Source: Gordius sp. MW1 (taxonomy: Eukaryota > Nematomorpha > Gordioida > Gordea > Gordiidae). From it: 64,000 nucleotides of DNA. Below, in pieces: positions 44,366 through 56,407 of this stretch. Positions within the stretch are counted from its first letter, which is position 1. Each line of letters begins with the position of its first letter. The stretch is taken from the NCBI GenBank assembly GCA_964036665.1, contig OZ038530.1, forward strand, positions 682,001 through 746,000, written 5' to 3'. A program made the translations under genes and the position numbers. The notes beneath the pieces are model-generated. The model saw nothing but the letters and a program-made list of their open reading frames with translations. It was not told where the DNA came from and did not search any database.

Positions 44366-44966
44366 CAGGAGGCTACAAGTTTGAATCCCGGAGAGTATTC
44401 TGTTCTTGTTAATAACATTGATAATATGACTTTTTAGCCGTCCGCTGAAATTTTCACGAAGCCTATATGGTTGAACAAAAAAATTTAAAAAATTTTCAAG
44501 TCGAAAAATTTTTTTTTTTCGGAATTCACCTCTGATATCGAAAATTTTCATGAGGCCTATATGGTGTTACAAAAAAATTGAAAAAATTTTGAGGTCGAAA
44601 AAATATTTTCTGATCAAAAAAATTTTTTTTACGGAATTCACTTCTGATATCAAAAATTTTCATGAGGCCTATATGGTTGAACAAAAAAATGGAAAAAAAT
44701 TTGAGGTCGAAAAAAATATTTTTTGATAAAAAAAATTTAATAAATTGCATAGCACGGAGGGACGACGGAGGGACGACGGAGGGACGACGGAGGGACGACC
44801 GACGGACGACGGAGGGACGACGGACGGACGACGGAGAGACGACGGAGGGAGGACGGACGGACAACGGAGGGACGACGGACCGTCCGTTGTCCGTCAGGAG
44901 GCAACAAGTTTGAATCCGTGAGAGTATTCTGTTGATAATATGACTTTTTGGCCGTCCGCTGGCTAC
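44366..44966 (+). repeat. AT-rich linker L8 (type II, 601 bp)
   Basis: Three A/T repeats as in L7. The inverted satellite run at 44755-44880 is the longest in the window (126 bp, three monomers more than L1) and includes the variant GGGACGACCGACGG. Confidence 0.92.
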
Positions 44967-46425
44967 GTCCGTTGTCCGTCCGTTGTCCGCCCGTTGTCCG
45001 TCTGTTGTCCGTCCGTTGTCCGTCCTTTGTCCGTTCGTTGTCCGTTCGTTGTCCTTCCGTTGTTCTTCCGTTGTCCTTCCGTTGTCCGTCCGTTGTCCGT
45101 CTGATGTCCTTCCGTTGTCCGTCCGTTGTCCGTCCGTTGTCCGCCCGTTGTCCTTCCGTTGTCCGTCCGTTGTCCTTCCGTTGTCCGTCCGTTGTCCTTC
45201 CGTTGTCCGTCCGTTGTCCTTCCGTTGTCCGTCCGTTGTCCTTCCGTTGTCCGTCCGTTGTCCGTCCGTTGTCCGTCTGATGTCCTTTTGTTGTCCTTCC
45301 GTTGTCCGTCCGTTGTCCGTCTGATGTCCTTCCGTTGTCCATCCGTTGTCCGTCCCTTGTCCGTCTGATGTCCTTCCGTTGTCCGTCCGTTGTCCGTCCC
45401 TTGTCCGTCTGATGTCCTTCCGTTGTCCGTCCGTTGTCCGTCCGTTGTCCGCCCGTTGTCCTTCCGTTGTCCGTCCCTTGTCCGTCCCTTGTCCGTCTGA
45501 TGTCCTTCCGTTGTCCGTCCGTTGTCCGTCCGTTGTCCGCCCGTTGTCCTTCCGTTGTCCTTCCGTTGTCCGTCCGTTGTCCGTCTGATGTCCTTCCGTT
45601 GTCCGTCCGTTGTCCGTCCGTTGTCCGTCCGTTGTCCGTCCGTTGTCCGTCCGTTGTCCTTCCGTTGTCCGTCCGTTGTCCTTCCGTTGTCCGTCCGTTG
45701 TCCGTCTGATGTCCTTTTGTTGTCCGTCCGTTGTCCGTCCGTTGTCCGTCCCTTGTCCGTCTGATGTCCTTTTGTTGTCCGTCCGTTGTCCGTTCGTTGT
45801 CCGTTCGTTGTCCGTTCGTTGTCCTTTCGTTGTCCACCCGTTGTATGTCCGTTGTCCGTCCGTTGTCCGTCCTTTGTCCGCCCGTTGTCCGTCCGTTGTC
45901 CGTCTGATGTCCTTTTGTTGTCCGCCCGTTGTCCGTCCGTTGTCCGTTCGTTGTCCGTCCGTTGTCCGTCTGATGTCCTTTTGTTGTCCGCCCGTTGTCC
46001 TTCCGTAGTCCGCCCGTTGTCCGTCCGTTGTCCTTCCCTGTCCTTCCGTGATCCGTTCGTTGTCCGTTCGTTGTCCGTCCGTTGTCCGTCCGTTGTCCGC
46101 CCGTTGTCCGTTCGTTGTACGTCCGTTGACCGTGTGATGTCCTTTTGTTGTCTGTCCGTTGTCCGTTCGTTGTCCGTTCGTTGTCCGTTCGTTGTCCGTT
46201 CGTTGTCCGTTCGTTGTCCGTTCGTTGTCCGTTCGTTGTCCGTCTGATGTCCTTTTGTTGTCCTTCCGTTGTCCGTCCGTTGTCCGTCTGATGTCCTTCC
46301 GTTGTCCGTCCGTTGTCCGCCCGTTGTCCTTCCGTTGTCCGCACGTTGTCCGCCCGTTGTATGTCCGTTGTCCGTCCGTTGTCCGTCCGTTGTCCGTCCG
46401 TTGTCCGTCCGTTGTCCGCCCGTTG
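44967..46425 (+). repeat. 11-bp satellite array, block K
   Basis: Plus-oriented satellite between L8 and hAT copy 3, in the same monomer order as block I with small whole-monomer differences. The target duplication half (46418-46425, GCCCGTTG) ends it. No gene is seen. Confidence 0.96.
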
Positions 46426-46864
46426 CAGGGTTTCTTTCAGGGGGGAGCCCGGGGGGGTAATACCTCCCCGTGGAGTTTCAAATACCCCCCCCCCCGGAGA
46501 GTTTTGATTGAAGGAAGCATGAACATGAACTGAGGTTCCACCATGAAGTCATAAATTATATTAATAATAGGCTTAGGCTAAAATTGAAATTCAATAAATT
46601 ATTTTAATTTGTCAATAAAAAATATAAAATTGGCGAAATTAAATTTTTTTACAGATCAGGTGGAAATTATTCATAGACATCATTTTTTAACATCTGTGAA
46701 CCGTAAATTTACAATCTTGAAAGTTACAAATTATCTTTAATATATCAATAGGTAACTAAACATAAATAAATGCTTTTAGAATTATTAAATCACTATCTTA
46801 CTTATAAACTTAAAAAGAATTATTATAAATAATACATTCTATGTTTTTTTTGAATTGCAGATAG

Positions 46865-47101
46865 ATGTCTGGTAAATATAAAAGTACTCTTTTACACTAC
46901 TTTAGTAAAAAGGAAAAGTCTAATAAAAAGGATGGTAAATATGATTTAATTTGGAATAATTTTAATTATGCAACAGGTGAAGATATGAATAATTGTTCTG
47001 TAGAAAAAACTCTGGTTTGTTCCATTCAATGTTATAATGAAAAGGATGGTATTTATATTTATATTACTAACAAAATATTGGTCATTTTAAATGTATATTA
47101 A
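46865..47101 (+). pseudogene. hAT transposase N-terminal fragment, copy 3 (78 aa)
   Basis: Identical 78-codon frame behind the acceptor ending at 46860. Same reading as copies 1 and 2: the 5' end of a transposase gene with the core deleted. Confidence 0.6.
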
Positions 47102-47453
47102 CTAATTATAATTTGCTTGCAAGCATATAAAAAAGATCTTTTTTGTCTAATCAATTATGTATTATGAAAAGGTGAGGATAATTCTGTGGAGAAACTGGTT
47201 TATTCCATAGATTGTCAAAATAAAAAAGATGGTATTTACATTTATACACACAAAATAATGTTTATAACTAATGATAATTATCTGTCATGCATTTAAATTC
47301 TGATATAGATAAAATATCTTTTTTATCTATTTGATTTTGATTTAGAAATAGGCGAGAAGATATGTTTGGGGAATACTATGGGTATTTGTGTTTATATAAA
47401 ATAATAAATAAGGCATGAATATGTTTGTTTGTAATAGGTAAAGATGGGACTGA

Positions 47454-47660
47454 ATTAAGAAAAACTCTTGTTTTATCCCTTACTTTAGTGCATTGAACCG
47501 AATTATGGTTGCATTAAGAAACAGGCTAGGGGAGATATCTTTAGACCACTGTATGAGAATATCTATAGAAGGGGCTGACCTTCCTACTGAAGAATATCTA
47601 GATATGGCGATGAAGGAGTACGCCTTTAAAAAACAAAGAAGTATTCGGTTACTTTCTTAA
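47454..47660 (+). pseudogene. hAT C-terminal dimerisation-domain fragment, copy 3
   Basis: Same open frame as in copies 1 and 2, but codon 47493-47495 is TTG (Leu) where they have ATG (Met). Leu at this place (FSALNRI) is closer to the usual hAT pattern FSAL. The frame therefore has no ATG near its start, which supports its being an internal remnant and not a short gene. Confidence 0.82.
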
Positions 47661-47854
47661 AAGAACACTTGCCCGTTAAAATATTACATGTATTTATTTA
47701 ATGATTATGCGTGTATGTATCAATTTATATATCACTTATATCACCAATAAAAATTAGTAAATATTATACAAAATGGTTTAGCAATTAAAAAAATTTTTAC
47801 CCCCCCGGAAGTTGAAAATACCCCCCCGGAGCATTTTTTCTGAAAGAAACCCTG

Positions 47855-49026
47855 GCCCGTTGTCCGTCCGTTGTCCGTCCGTTCGTTGTCCGTTCGTTGT
47901 CCGTTCGTTGTCCGTCTGATGTCCTTTTGTTGTCCTTCCGTTGTCCGTTCGTTGTCCGTCTGATGTCCTTCCGTTGTCCGTCCGTTGTCCGCCCGTTGTC
48001 CTTCCGTTGTCCTTCCGTTGTCCGTCCGTTGTCCTTCCGTTGTCCGTCAGATGTCCTTTTGTTGTCTGTCCGTTGTCCGTTCGTTGTCCGTTCGTTGTCC
48101 TTCCGTTGTCCTTCCGTTGTCCGTCCGTTGTCCGTCCGTTGTCCTTCCGTTGTCCGTCTGATGTCCGTCCGTTGTCCTTCCGTTGTCCGTCCGTTGTCCG
48201 TCCGTTGTCCTTCCGTTGTCCGTCAGATGTCCTTTTGTTGTCTGTCCGTTGTCCGTTTGTTGTCCGTTCGTTGTCCGCCCGTTGTCCTTCCGTTGTCCTT
48301 CCGTTGTCCGTCCGTTGTCCGTCCGTTGTCCGTCCGTTGTCCGTCCGTTGTCCTTCCGTTGTCCTTCCGTTGTCCTTCCGTTGTCCTTCCGTTGTCCGTC
48401 CGTTGTCCGTCTGATGTCATTTTGTTGTCCGTCCGTTGTCCGTCCGTTGTCCGTCCGTTGTCCGTTCGTTGTCCGTCCGTTGTCCGTCTGATGTCCTTTT
48501 GTTGTCTGTCCGTTGTCCGTTCGTTGTCCGTTCGTTGTCCGTTCGTTGTCCGTCTGATGTCCTTTTGTTGTCCTTCCGTTGTCCGTCCGTTGTCCGTCTG
48601 ATGTCCGCCCGTTGTCCTTCCGTCGTCCGTCCGTTGTCCGCCCGTTGTCCTTCCGTTGTCCTTCCGTTGTCCGTCCGTTGTCCTTCCGTTGTCCGTCCGT
48701 TGTCCGTTCGTTGTCCGTTCGTTGTCCGCCCGTTGTCCTTCCGTTGTCCTTCCGTTGTCCGTCCGTTGTCCTTCCGTTGTCCGTCCGTTGTCCGTCTGAT
48801 GTCCTTTTGTTGTCCGTCCGTTGTCCGTCTGATGTCCTTTTGTTGTCCTTCCGTTGTCCGTCCGTTGTCCGTCTGATGTCCTTCCGTTGTCCATCCGTTG
48901 TCCGTCCCTTGTCCATCTGATGTCCTTCCGTTGTCCGTCCGTTGTCCGTCTGATGTCCTTCCGTTGTCCGTCCGTTGTCCGTCCCTTGTCCGTCTGATGT
49001 CCTTCCGTTGTCCGTCCGTTGTCCAT
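47855..49026 (+). repeat. 11-bp satellite array, block M
   Basis: Plus-oriented satellite after hAT copy 3. It begins with the right target duplication and has the 15-bp unit at 47873-47887. From about 47,890 it is the template for 54,690-55,839. No gene is seen. Confidence 0.96.
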
Positions 49027-49594
49027 CAGGAGGCTACAAGTTTGAATCCCGGAGAGTATTCTGTTCTTGTTAATAACATTGATAATATGACTTTTTAGCC
49101 GTCCGCTGAAATTTTCACGAAGCCTATATGGTTGAACAAAAAAATTTAAAAAATTTTCAAGTCGAAAAATTTTTTTTTTTCGGAATTCACCTCTGATATC
49201 GAAAATTTTCATGAGGCCTATATGGTGTTACAAAAAAATTGAAAAAATTTTGAGGTCGAAAAAATATTTTCTGATCAAAAAAATTTTTTTTACGGAATTC
49301 ACTTCTGATATCAAAAATTTTCATGAGGCCTATATGGTTGAACAAAAAAATGGAAAAAAATTTGAGGTCGAAAAAAATATTTTTTGATAAAAAAAATTTA
49401 ATAAATTGCATAGCACGGAGGGACGACGGACGGACGACGGAGGGACGACGGACGGACGACGGAGAGACGACGGAGGGAGGACGGACGGACAACGGAGGGA
49501 CGACGGACCGTCCGTTGTCCGTCAGGAGGCAACAAGTTTGAATCCGTGAGAGTATTCTGTTGATAATATGACTTTTTGGCCGTCCGCTGGCTAC
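49027..49594 (+). repeat. AT-rich linker L9 (type II, 568 bp)
   Basis: Three A/T repeats and a 93-bp inverted satellite run (49416-49508), between M1 and M2. With L10 and L11 it is the shortest type II form. The 113-bp excess over L1 is the extra A/T repeat. Confidence 0.92.
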
Positions 49595-50987
49595 GTCCGT
49601 TGTCCGTCCGTTGTCCGCCCGTTGTCCGTCTGTTGTCCGTCCGTTGTCCGTCCTTTGTCCGTTCGTTGTCCGTTCGTTGTCCTTCCGTTGTTCTTCCGTT
49701 GTCCTTCCGTTGTCCGTCCGTTGTCCGTCTGATGTCCTTCCGTTGTCCGTCCGTTGTCCGTCCGTTGTCCGCCCGTTGTCCTTCCGTTGTCCGTCCGTTG
49801 TCCTTCCGTTGTCCGTCCGTTGTCCTTCCGTTGTCCGTCCGTTGTCCTTCCGTTGTCCGTCCGTTGTCCGTCCGTTGTCCGTCTGATGTCCTTTTGTTGT
49901 CCTTCCGTTGTCCGTCCGTTGTCCGTCTGATGTCCTTCCGTTGTCCATCCGTTGTCCGTCCCTTGTCCGTCTGATGTCCTTCCGTTGTCCGTCCGTTGTC
50001 CGTCCCTTGTCCGTCTGATGTCCTTCCGTTGTCCGTCCGTTGTCCGTCCGTTGTCCGCCCGTTGTCCTTCCGTTGTCCTTCCGTTGTCCGTCCGTTGTCC
50101 GTCTGATGTCCTTCCGTTGTCCGTCCGTTGTCCGTCCGTTGTCCGTCCGTTGTCCGTCCGTTGTCCGTCCGTTGTCCTTCCGTTGTCCGTCCGTTGTCCT
50201 TCCGTTGTCCGTCCGTTGTCCGTCTGATGTCCTTTTGTTGTCCGTCCGTTGTCCGTCCGTTGTCCGTCCCTTGTCCGTCTGATGTCCTTTTGTTGTCCGT
50301 CCGTTGTCCGTTCGTTGTCCGTTCGTTGTCCGTTCGTTGTCCTTTCGTTGTCCGTTCGTTGTCCGTCTGATGTACTTTTGTTGTCCTTCCGTTGTCCGTC
50401 CGTTGTCCGTCTGATGTCCTTCCGTTGTCCGTCCGTTGTCCGCCCGTTGTATGTCCGTTGTCCGTCCGTTGTCCGTCCTTTGTCCGCCCGTTGTCCGTCC
50501 GTTGTCCGTCTGATGTCCTTTTGTTGTCCGCCCGTTGTCCGTCCGTTGTCCGTTCGTTGTCCGTCCGTTGTCCGTCTGATGTCCTTTTGTTGTCCGCCCG
50601 TTGTCCTTCCGTAGTCCGCCCGTTGTCCGTCCGTTGTCCTTCCCTGTCCTTCCGTTGTCCGTTCGTTGTCCGTTCGTTGTCCGTCCGTTGTCCGTCCGTT
50701 GTCCGCCCGTTGTCCGTTCGTTGTACGTCCGTTGACCGTGTGATGTCCTTTTGTTGTCTGTCCGTTGTCCGTTCGTTGTCCGTTCGTTGTCCGTTCGTTG
50801 TCCGTTCGTTGTCCGTCTGATGTCCTTTTGTTGTCCTTCCGTTGTCCGTCCGTTGTCCGTCTGATGTCCTTCCGTTGTCCGTCCGTTGTCCGCCCGTTGT
50901 CCTTCCGTTGTCCGCACGTTGTCCGCCCGTTGTATGTCCGTTGTCCGTCCGTTGTCCGTCCGTTGTCCGTCCGTTGTCCGCCCGTTG
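49595..50987 (+). repeat. 11-bp satellite array, block N
   Basis: Plus-oriented satellite between L9 and the first truncated hAT copy, ordered like blocks I and K and ending in GCCCGTTG. No gene is seen. Confidence 0.96.
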
Positions 50988-51425
50988 CAGGGTTTCTTTC
51001 AGGGGGGAGCCCGGGGGGGTAATACCTCCCCGGGGAGTTTCAAATACCCCCCCCCCCCCGGAGAGTTTTGATTGAAGGAAGCATGAACATGAACTGAGGT
51101 TCCACCATGAAGTCATAAATTATATTAATAATAGGCTTAGGCTAAAATTGAAATTCAATAAATTATTTTAATTTGTCAATAAAAAATATAAAATTGGCGA
51201 AATTAAATTTTTTTACAGATCAGGTGGAAATTATTCATAGACATCATTTTTTAACATCTGTGAACCGTAAATTTACAATCTTGAAAGTTACAAATTATCT
51301 TTAATATATCAATAGGTAACTAAACATAAATAAATGCTTTTAGAATTATTAAATCACTATCTTACTTATAAACTTAAAAAGAATTATTATAAATAATACA
51401 TTCTATGTTTTTTTTGAATTGCAGA
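50988..51425 (+). mobile_element. hAT element, copy 4, 3'-truncated (438 bp)
   Basis: The left TIR, subterminal motifs (C-tract of 13) and intron-like 5' region are kept. The sequence stops at TTGCAGA (51425), one base past the splice acceptor, and continues as satellite (CGTCTGATGTCC). The N-terminal ATG, C-terminal fragment and right TIR are gone, so it cannot be mobilised alone. Copy 5 has the same breakpoint. Confidence 0.9.
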
Positions 51426-54400
51426 CGTCTGATGTCCTTTTGTTGTCCGTCCGTTGTCCGTCCGTTGTCCTTCCGTTGTCCTTCCGTTGTCCGCCCGTTG
51501 TCCGCCCGTTGTCCGTCCGTTGTCCGCCCGTTGTCCTTCCGTTGTCCGCCCATTGTCCGTCCGTTGTCCGTCCGTTGTCCGTCCGTTGTCCGTCCGTTGT
51601 CCTTTCGTTGTCCGCCCGTTGTCCGTCCGTTGTCCGTCCGTTGTCCGCCCGTTGTCCTTCCGTTGTCCTTCCGTTGTCCGTCCGTTGTCCTTCCGTTGTC
51701 CGTCCGTTGTCCGTTTGATGTCCTTTTGTTGTCCGTCCGTTGTCCGTCCGTTGTCCTTCCGTTGTCCTTCCGTTGTCCGCCCGTTGTCCGTTCGTTGTCC
51801 GTTCGTTGTCCGTTTGTTGTCCTTCCGTTGTCCGTCCGTTGTCCGTCTGATGTGCTTCCGTTGTCCGTCCGTTGTCCGCCCGTTGTCATTCCGTTGTGCT
51901 TCCGTTGTCCGTTCGTTGTCCGTCGGTTGTCCGTCTGATGTCCTTCCGTTGTCCGTGCGTTGTCCGTCCCTTGTCCGTCTGATGTCCTTCCGTTGTCCGT
52001 CCGTTGTCCGTCCGTTGTCCGCCCGTTGTCCTTCCGTTGTCCGTCAGATGTCCTTTTGTTGTCTGTCTGTTGTCCGTTTGTTGTCCGTTCGTTGTCCGCC
52101 CGTTGTCCTTCCGTTGTCCTTCCGTTGTCCGTCCGTTGTCCGTCCGTTGTCCGTCCGTTGTCCTTCCGTTGTCCTTCCGTTGTCCTTCCGTTGTCCTTCC
52201 GTTGTCCGTCCGTTGTCCGTCTGATGTCATTTTGTTGTCCGTCCGTTGTCCGTCCGTTGTCCGTCCGTTGTCCTTCCGTTGTCCTTCCGTTGTCCGCCCG
52301 TTGTCCGTTCGTTGTCCGTTCGTTGTCCGTTCGGTTTCCGTCCGATGTCCTTTTGTTGTCCTTCCGTTGTCCGTCCGTTGTCCGTCTGATGTCCTTCCGT
52401 TGTCCGTCCGTTGTCCGCCCGTTGTCATTCCGTTGTCCTTCCGTTGTCCGTCCGTTGTCCGCCCGTTGTCCTTCCGTTGTCCTTCCGTTGTCCGTCCGTT
52501 GTCCGTCTGATGTCCTTTTGTTGTCCGTCTGATGTCCTTCCGTTGTCCGTCCGTTGTCCGCCCGTTGTCCTTCCGTTGTCCTTCCGTTGTCCTTCCGTTG
52601 TCCCTCCGTTGTCCGTCTGATGTCATTTTGTTGTCCGTCCGTTGTCCGCCCGTTGTCCGTCCGTTGTCCGCCCGTTGTCCTTCCGTTGTCCTTCCGTTGT
52701 CCGTCCGTTGTCCTTTCGTTGTCCGTCCGTTGTCCGTCCGTTGTCCGTTCGTTGTCCGTTCGTTGTCCGCCCGTTGTCCGTCTGATGTCCTTCCGCTATC
52801 CGTCCGTTGTCCGTCCGTTGTCCGTCTGATGTCCTTCCGTTGTCCGTCCGTTGTCCGCCCGTTGTCCTTCCGTTGTCCGTCCGTTGTCCGTCCGTTGTCC
52901 GTCTGATGTCCTTTTGTTGTCCGTCCGTTGTCCGCCCGTTGTCCATCCGTTGTCCGCCCGTTGTCCGTCCGTTGTCCGTCCGTTGTCCGCCCGTTGTCCT
53001 TCCGTTGTCCTTCCGTTGTCCTTCCGTTGTCCGCCCGTTGTCCGCCCGTTGTCCTTCCGTTGTCCGCCCATTGTCCGTCCGTTGTCCGTCCGTTGTCCGT
53101 CCGTTGTCCGTCCGTTGTCCTTTCGTTGTCCGTCCGTTGTCCGCCCGTTGTCCTTCCGTTGTCCGCCCGTTGTCCGTCCGTTGTCCGTCCGTTGTCCGCC
53201 CGTTGTCCTTCCGTTGTCCTTCCGTTGTCCTTCCGTTGTCCGTCCGTTGTCCGTCTGATGTCCTTTTGTTGTCCGTCCGTTGTCCGTCCGTTGTCCTTCC
53301 GTTGTCACTCCGTTGTCCGCCCGTTGTCCGCCCGTTGTCCGTCCGTTGTCCGCCCGTTGTCCTTCCGTTGTCCGCCCATTGTCCGTCCGTTGTCCGTCCG
53401 TTGTCCGTCTGTTGTCCTTTCGTTGTCCGCCCGTTGTCCGTCCGTTGTCCGTCCGTTGTCCGTCCGTTGTCCGTCCGTTGTCCGCCCGTTGTCCTTCCGT
53501 TGTCCGTTCGTTGTCCGTTCGTTGTCCGTTCGTTGTCCGTCTGATGTCCTTTTGTTGTCCTTCCGTTGTCCGTCCGTTGTCCGTCTGATGTCCTTCCGTT
53601 GTCCGTCCGTTGTCCGCCCGTTGTCATTCCGTTGTCCTTCCGTTGTCCGTCCGTTGTCCGCCCGTTGTCCTTCCGTTGTCCTTCCGTTGTCCGTCCGTTG
53701 TCCTTCCGTTGTCCGTCCGTTGTCCGTCTGATGTCCTTCCGTTGTCCGTCCGTTGTCCGCCCGTTGTCCTTCCGTTGTCCTTCCGTTGTCCTTCCGTTGT
53801 CCTTCCGTTGTCCTTCCGTTGTACGTCCGTTGTCCGTCTGATGTCATTTTGTTGTCCGTCCGTTGTTCGCCCGTTGTCCATCCGTTGTCCTTCCGTTGTC
53901 CTTCCGTTGTCCTTCCGTTGTCCGTCCGTTGTCCGTCCGTTGTCCTTCCGTTGTCCGTCCGTTGTCCGTCCGTTTTCCTTCCGTTGTCCGTCAGATGTCC
54001 TTTTGTTGTCTGTCCGTTGTCCGTTCGTTGTCCGTTCGTTGTCCGCCCGTTGTCCTTCCGTTGTCCTTCCGTTGTCCGTCCGTTGTCCGTCCGTTGTCCT
54101 TCCGTTGTCCGTCTGATGTCCTTTTGTTGTCTGTCCGTTGTCCGTTCGTTGTCCGTTCGTTGTCTGTCCGTTGTCCGTCCGTTGTCCTTCCGTTGTCCTT
54201 CCGTTGTCCTTCCGTTGTCCGTCCGTTGTGCGTCTGATGTCATTTTGTTGTCCGTCCGTTGTCCGTCCGTTGTCCGTTTGTTGTCCGTCCGTTGTCCGTC
54301 TGATGTCCTTTTGTTGTCTATCCGTTGTCCGTTCGTTGTCCGTTCGTTGTCCGTTCGTTGTCCGTTCGTTGTCCGTTCGTTGTCCGTCTGATGTCCTTTT

Positions 54401-55839
54401 GTTGTCCTTCCGTTGTCCGTCCGTTGTCCGTTTGATGTCCTTTTGTTGTCCGTCCGTTGTCCGTCCGTTGTCCTTGCGTTGTCCTTCCGTTGTCCGCCCG
54501 TTGTCCGTTCGTTGTCCGTCCGTTGTCCTTTCGTTGTCCGCCCGTTGTCCGTCCGTTGTCCGTCCGTTGTCCGTCCGTTGTCCGTCCGTTGTCCGTCTGA
54601 TGTCCTTCCGTTGTCCGTCCGTTGTCCGCCCGTTGTATGTCCGTTGTCCGTCCGTTGTCCGTCCTTTGTCCGCCCGTTGTCCGTTCGTTGTCCGTCTGAT
54701 GTCCTTTTGTTGTCCTTCCGTTGTCCGTTCGTTGTCCGTCTGATGTCCTTCCGTTGTCCGTCCGTTGTCCGCCCGTTGTCCTTCCGTTGTCCTTCCGTTG
54801 TCCGTCCGTTGTCCTTCCGTTGTCCGTCAGATGTCCTTTTGTTGTCTGTCCGTTGTCCGTTCGTTGTCCGTTCGTTGTCCTTCCGTTGTCCTTCCGTTGT
54901 CCGTCCGTTGTCCGTCCGTTGTCCTTCCGTTGTCCGTCTGATGTCCGTCCGTTGTCCTTCCGTTGTCCGTCCGTTGTCCGTCCGTTGTCCTTCCGTTGTC
55001 CGTCAGATGTCCTTTTGTTGTCTGTCCGTTGTCCGTTTGTTGTCCGTTCGTTGTCCGCCCGTTGTCCTTCCGTTGTCCTTCCGTTGTCCGTCCGTTGTCC
55101 GTCCGTTGTCCGTCCGTTGTCCGTCCGTTGTCCTTCCGTTGTCCTTCCGTTGTCCTTCCGTTGTCCTTCCGTTGTCCGTCCGTTGTCCGTCTGATGTCAT
55201 TTTGTTGTCCGTCCGTTGTCCGTCCGTTGTCCGTCCGTTGTCCGTCCGTTGTCCGTTCGTTGTCCGTCCGTTGTCCGTCTGATGTCCTTTTGTTGTCTGT
55301 CCGTTGTCCGTTCGTTGTCCGTTCGTTGTCCGTTCGTTGTCCGTTCGTTGTCCGTTCGTTGTCCGTCTGATGTCCTTTTGTTGTCCTTCCGTTGTCCGTC
55401 CGTTGTCCGTCTGATGTCCGCCCGTTGTCCTTCCGTCGTCCGTCCGTTGTCCGCCCGTTGTCCTTCCGTTGTCCTTCCGTTGTCCGTCCGTTGTCCTTCC
55501 GTTGTCCGTCCGTTGTCCGTTCGTTGTCCGTTCGTTGTCCGCCCGTTGTCCTTCCGTTGTCCTTCCGTTGTCCGTCCGTTGTCCTTCCGTTGTCCGTCCG
55601 TTGTCCGTCTGATGTCCTTTTGTTGTCCGTCCGTTGTCCGTCTGATGTCCTTTTGTTGTCCTTCCGTTGTCCGTCCGTTGTCCGTCTGATGTCCTTCCGT
55701 TGTCCATCCGTTGTCCGTCCCTTGTCCATCTGATGTCCTTCCGTTGTCCGTCCGTTGTCCGTCTGATGTCCTTCCGTTGTCCGTCCGTTGTCCGTCCCTT
55801 GTCCGTCTGATGTCCTTCCGTTGTCCGTCCGTTGTCCAT
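51426..55839 (+). repeat. 11-bp satellite array, block O
   Basis: Plus-oriented satellite. About 3.3 kb (51,426 to about 54,690) stands where the 3' two-thirds of the hAT element would be. The rest matches 47,890-49,026. Two unusual substitutions (GTGCTTCCGTT near 51,850 and GTTCGGTTTCC near 52,331) recur in block Q. No gene is seen. Confidence 0.96.
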
Positions 55840-56407
55840 CAGGAGGCTACAAGTTTGAATCCCGGAGAGTATTCTGTTCTTGTTAATAACATTGATAATA
55901 TGACTTTTTAGCCGTCCGCTGAAATTTTCACGAAGCCTATATGGTTGAACAAAAAAATTTAAAAAATTTTCAAGTCGAAAAATTTTTTTTTTTCGGAATT
56001 CACCTCTGATATCGAAAATTTTCATGAGGCCTATATGGTGTTACAAAAAAATTGAAAAAATTTTGATGTCGAAAAAATATTTTCTGATCAAAAAAATTTT
56101 TTTTACGGAATTCACTTCTGATATCAAAAATTTTCATGAGGCCTATATGGTTGAACAAAAAAATGGAAAAAAATTTGAGGTCGAAAAAAATATTTTTTGA
56201 TAAAAAAAATTTAATAAATTGCATAGCACGGAGGGACGACGGACGGACGACGGAGGGACGACGGACGGACGACGGAGAGACGACGGAGGGAGGACGGACG
56301 GACAACGGAGGGACGACGGACCGTCCGTTGTCCGTCAGGAGGCAACAAGTTTGAATCCGTGAGAGTATTCTGTTGATAATATGACTTTTTGGCCGTCCGC
56401 TGGCTAC
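55840..56407 (+). repeat. AT-rich linker L10 (type II, 568 bp)
   Basis: As L9, with one private change in the second A/T repeat (TTTTGATGTCG for TTTTGAGGTCG near 56,060). The inverted satellite run is 56229-56321. Confidence 0.92.

Larger units (their letters stand above)
46426..47854 (+). mobile_element. hAT-type DNA transposon, copy 3 (non-autonomous, 1,429 bp)
   Basis: Full-length copy with the same TIRs and GCCCGTTG on both sides (46418-46425 and 47855-47862). The left C-tract is 11 long. The ATG of the C-terminal fragment is TTG here. Otherwise it is nearly identical to copy 2, at +4,692 bp. Confidence 0.92.
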
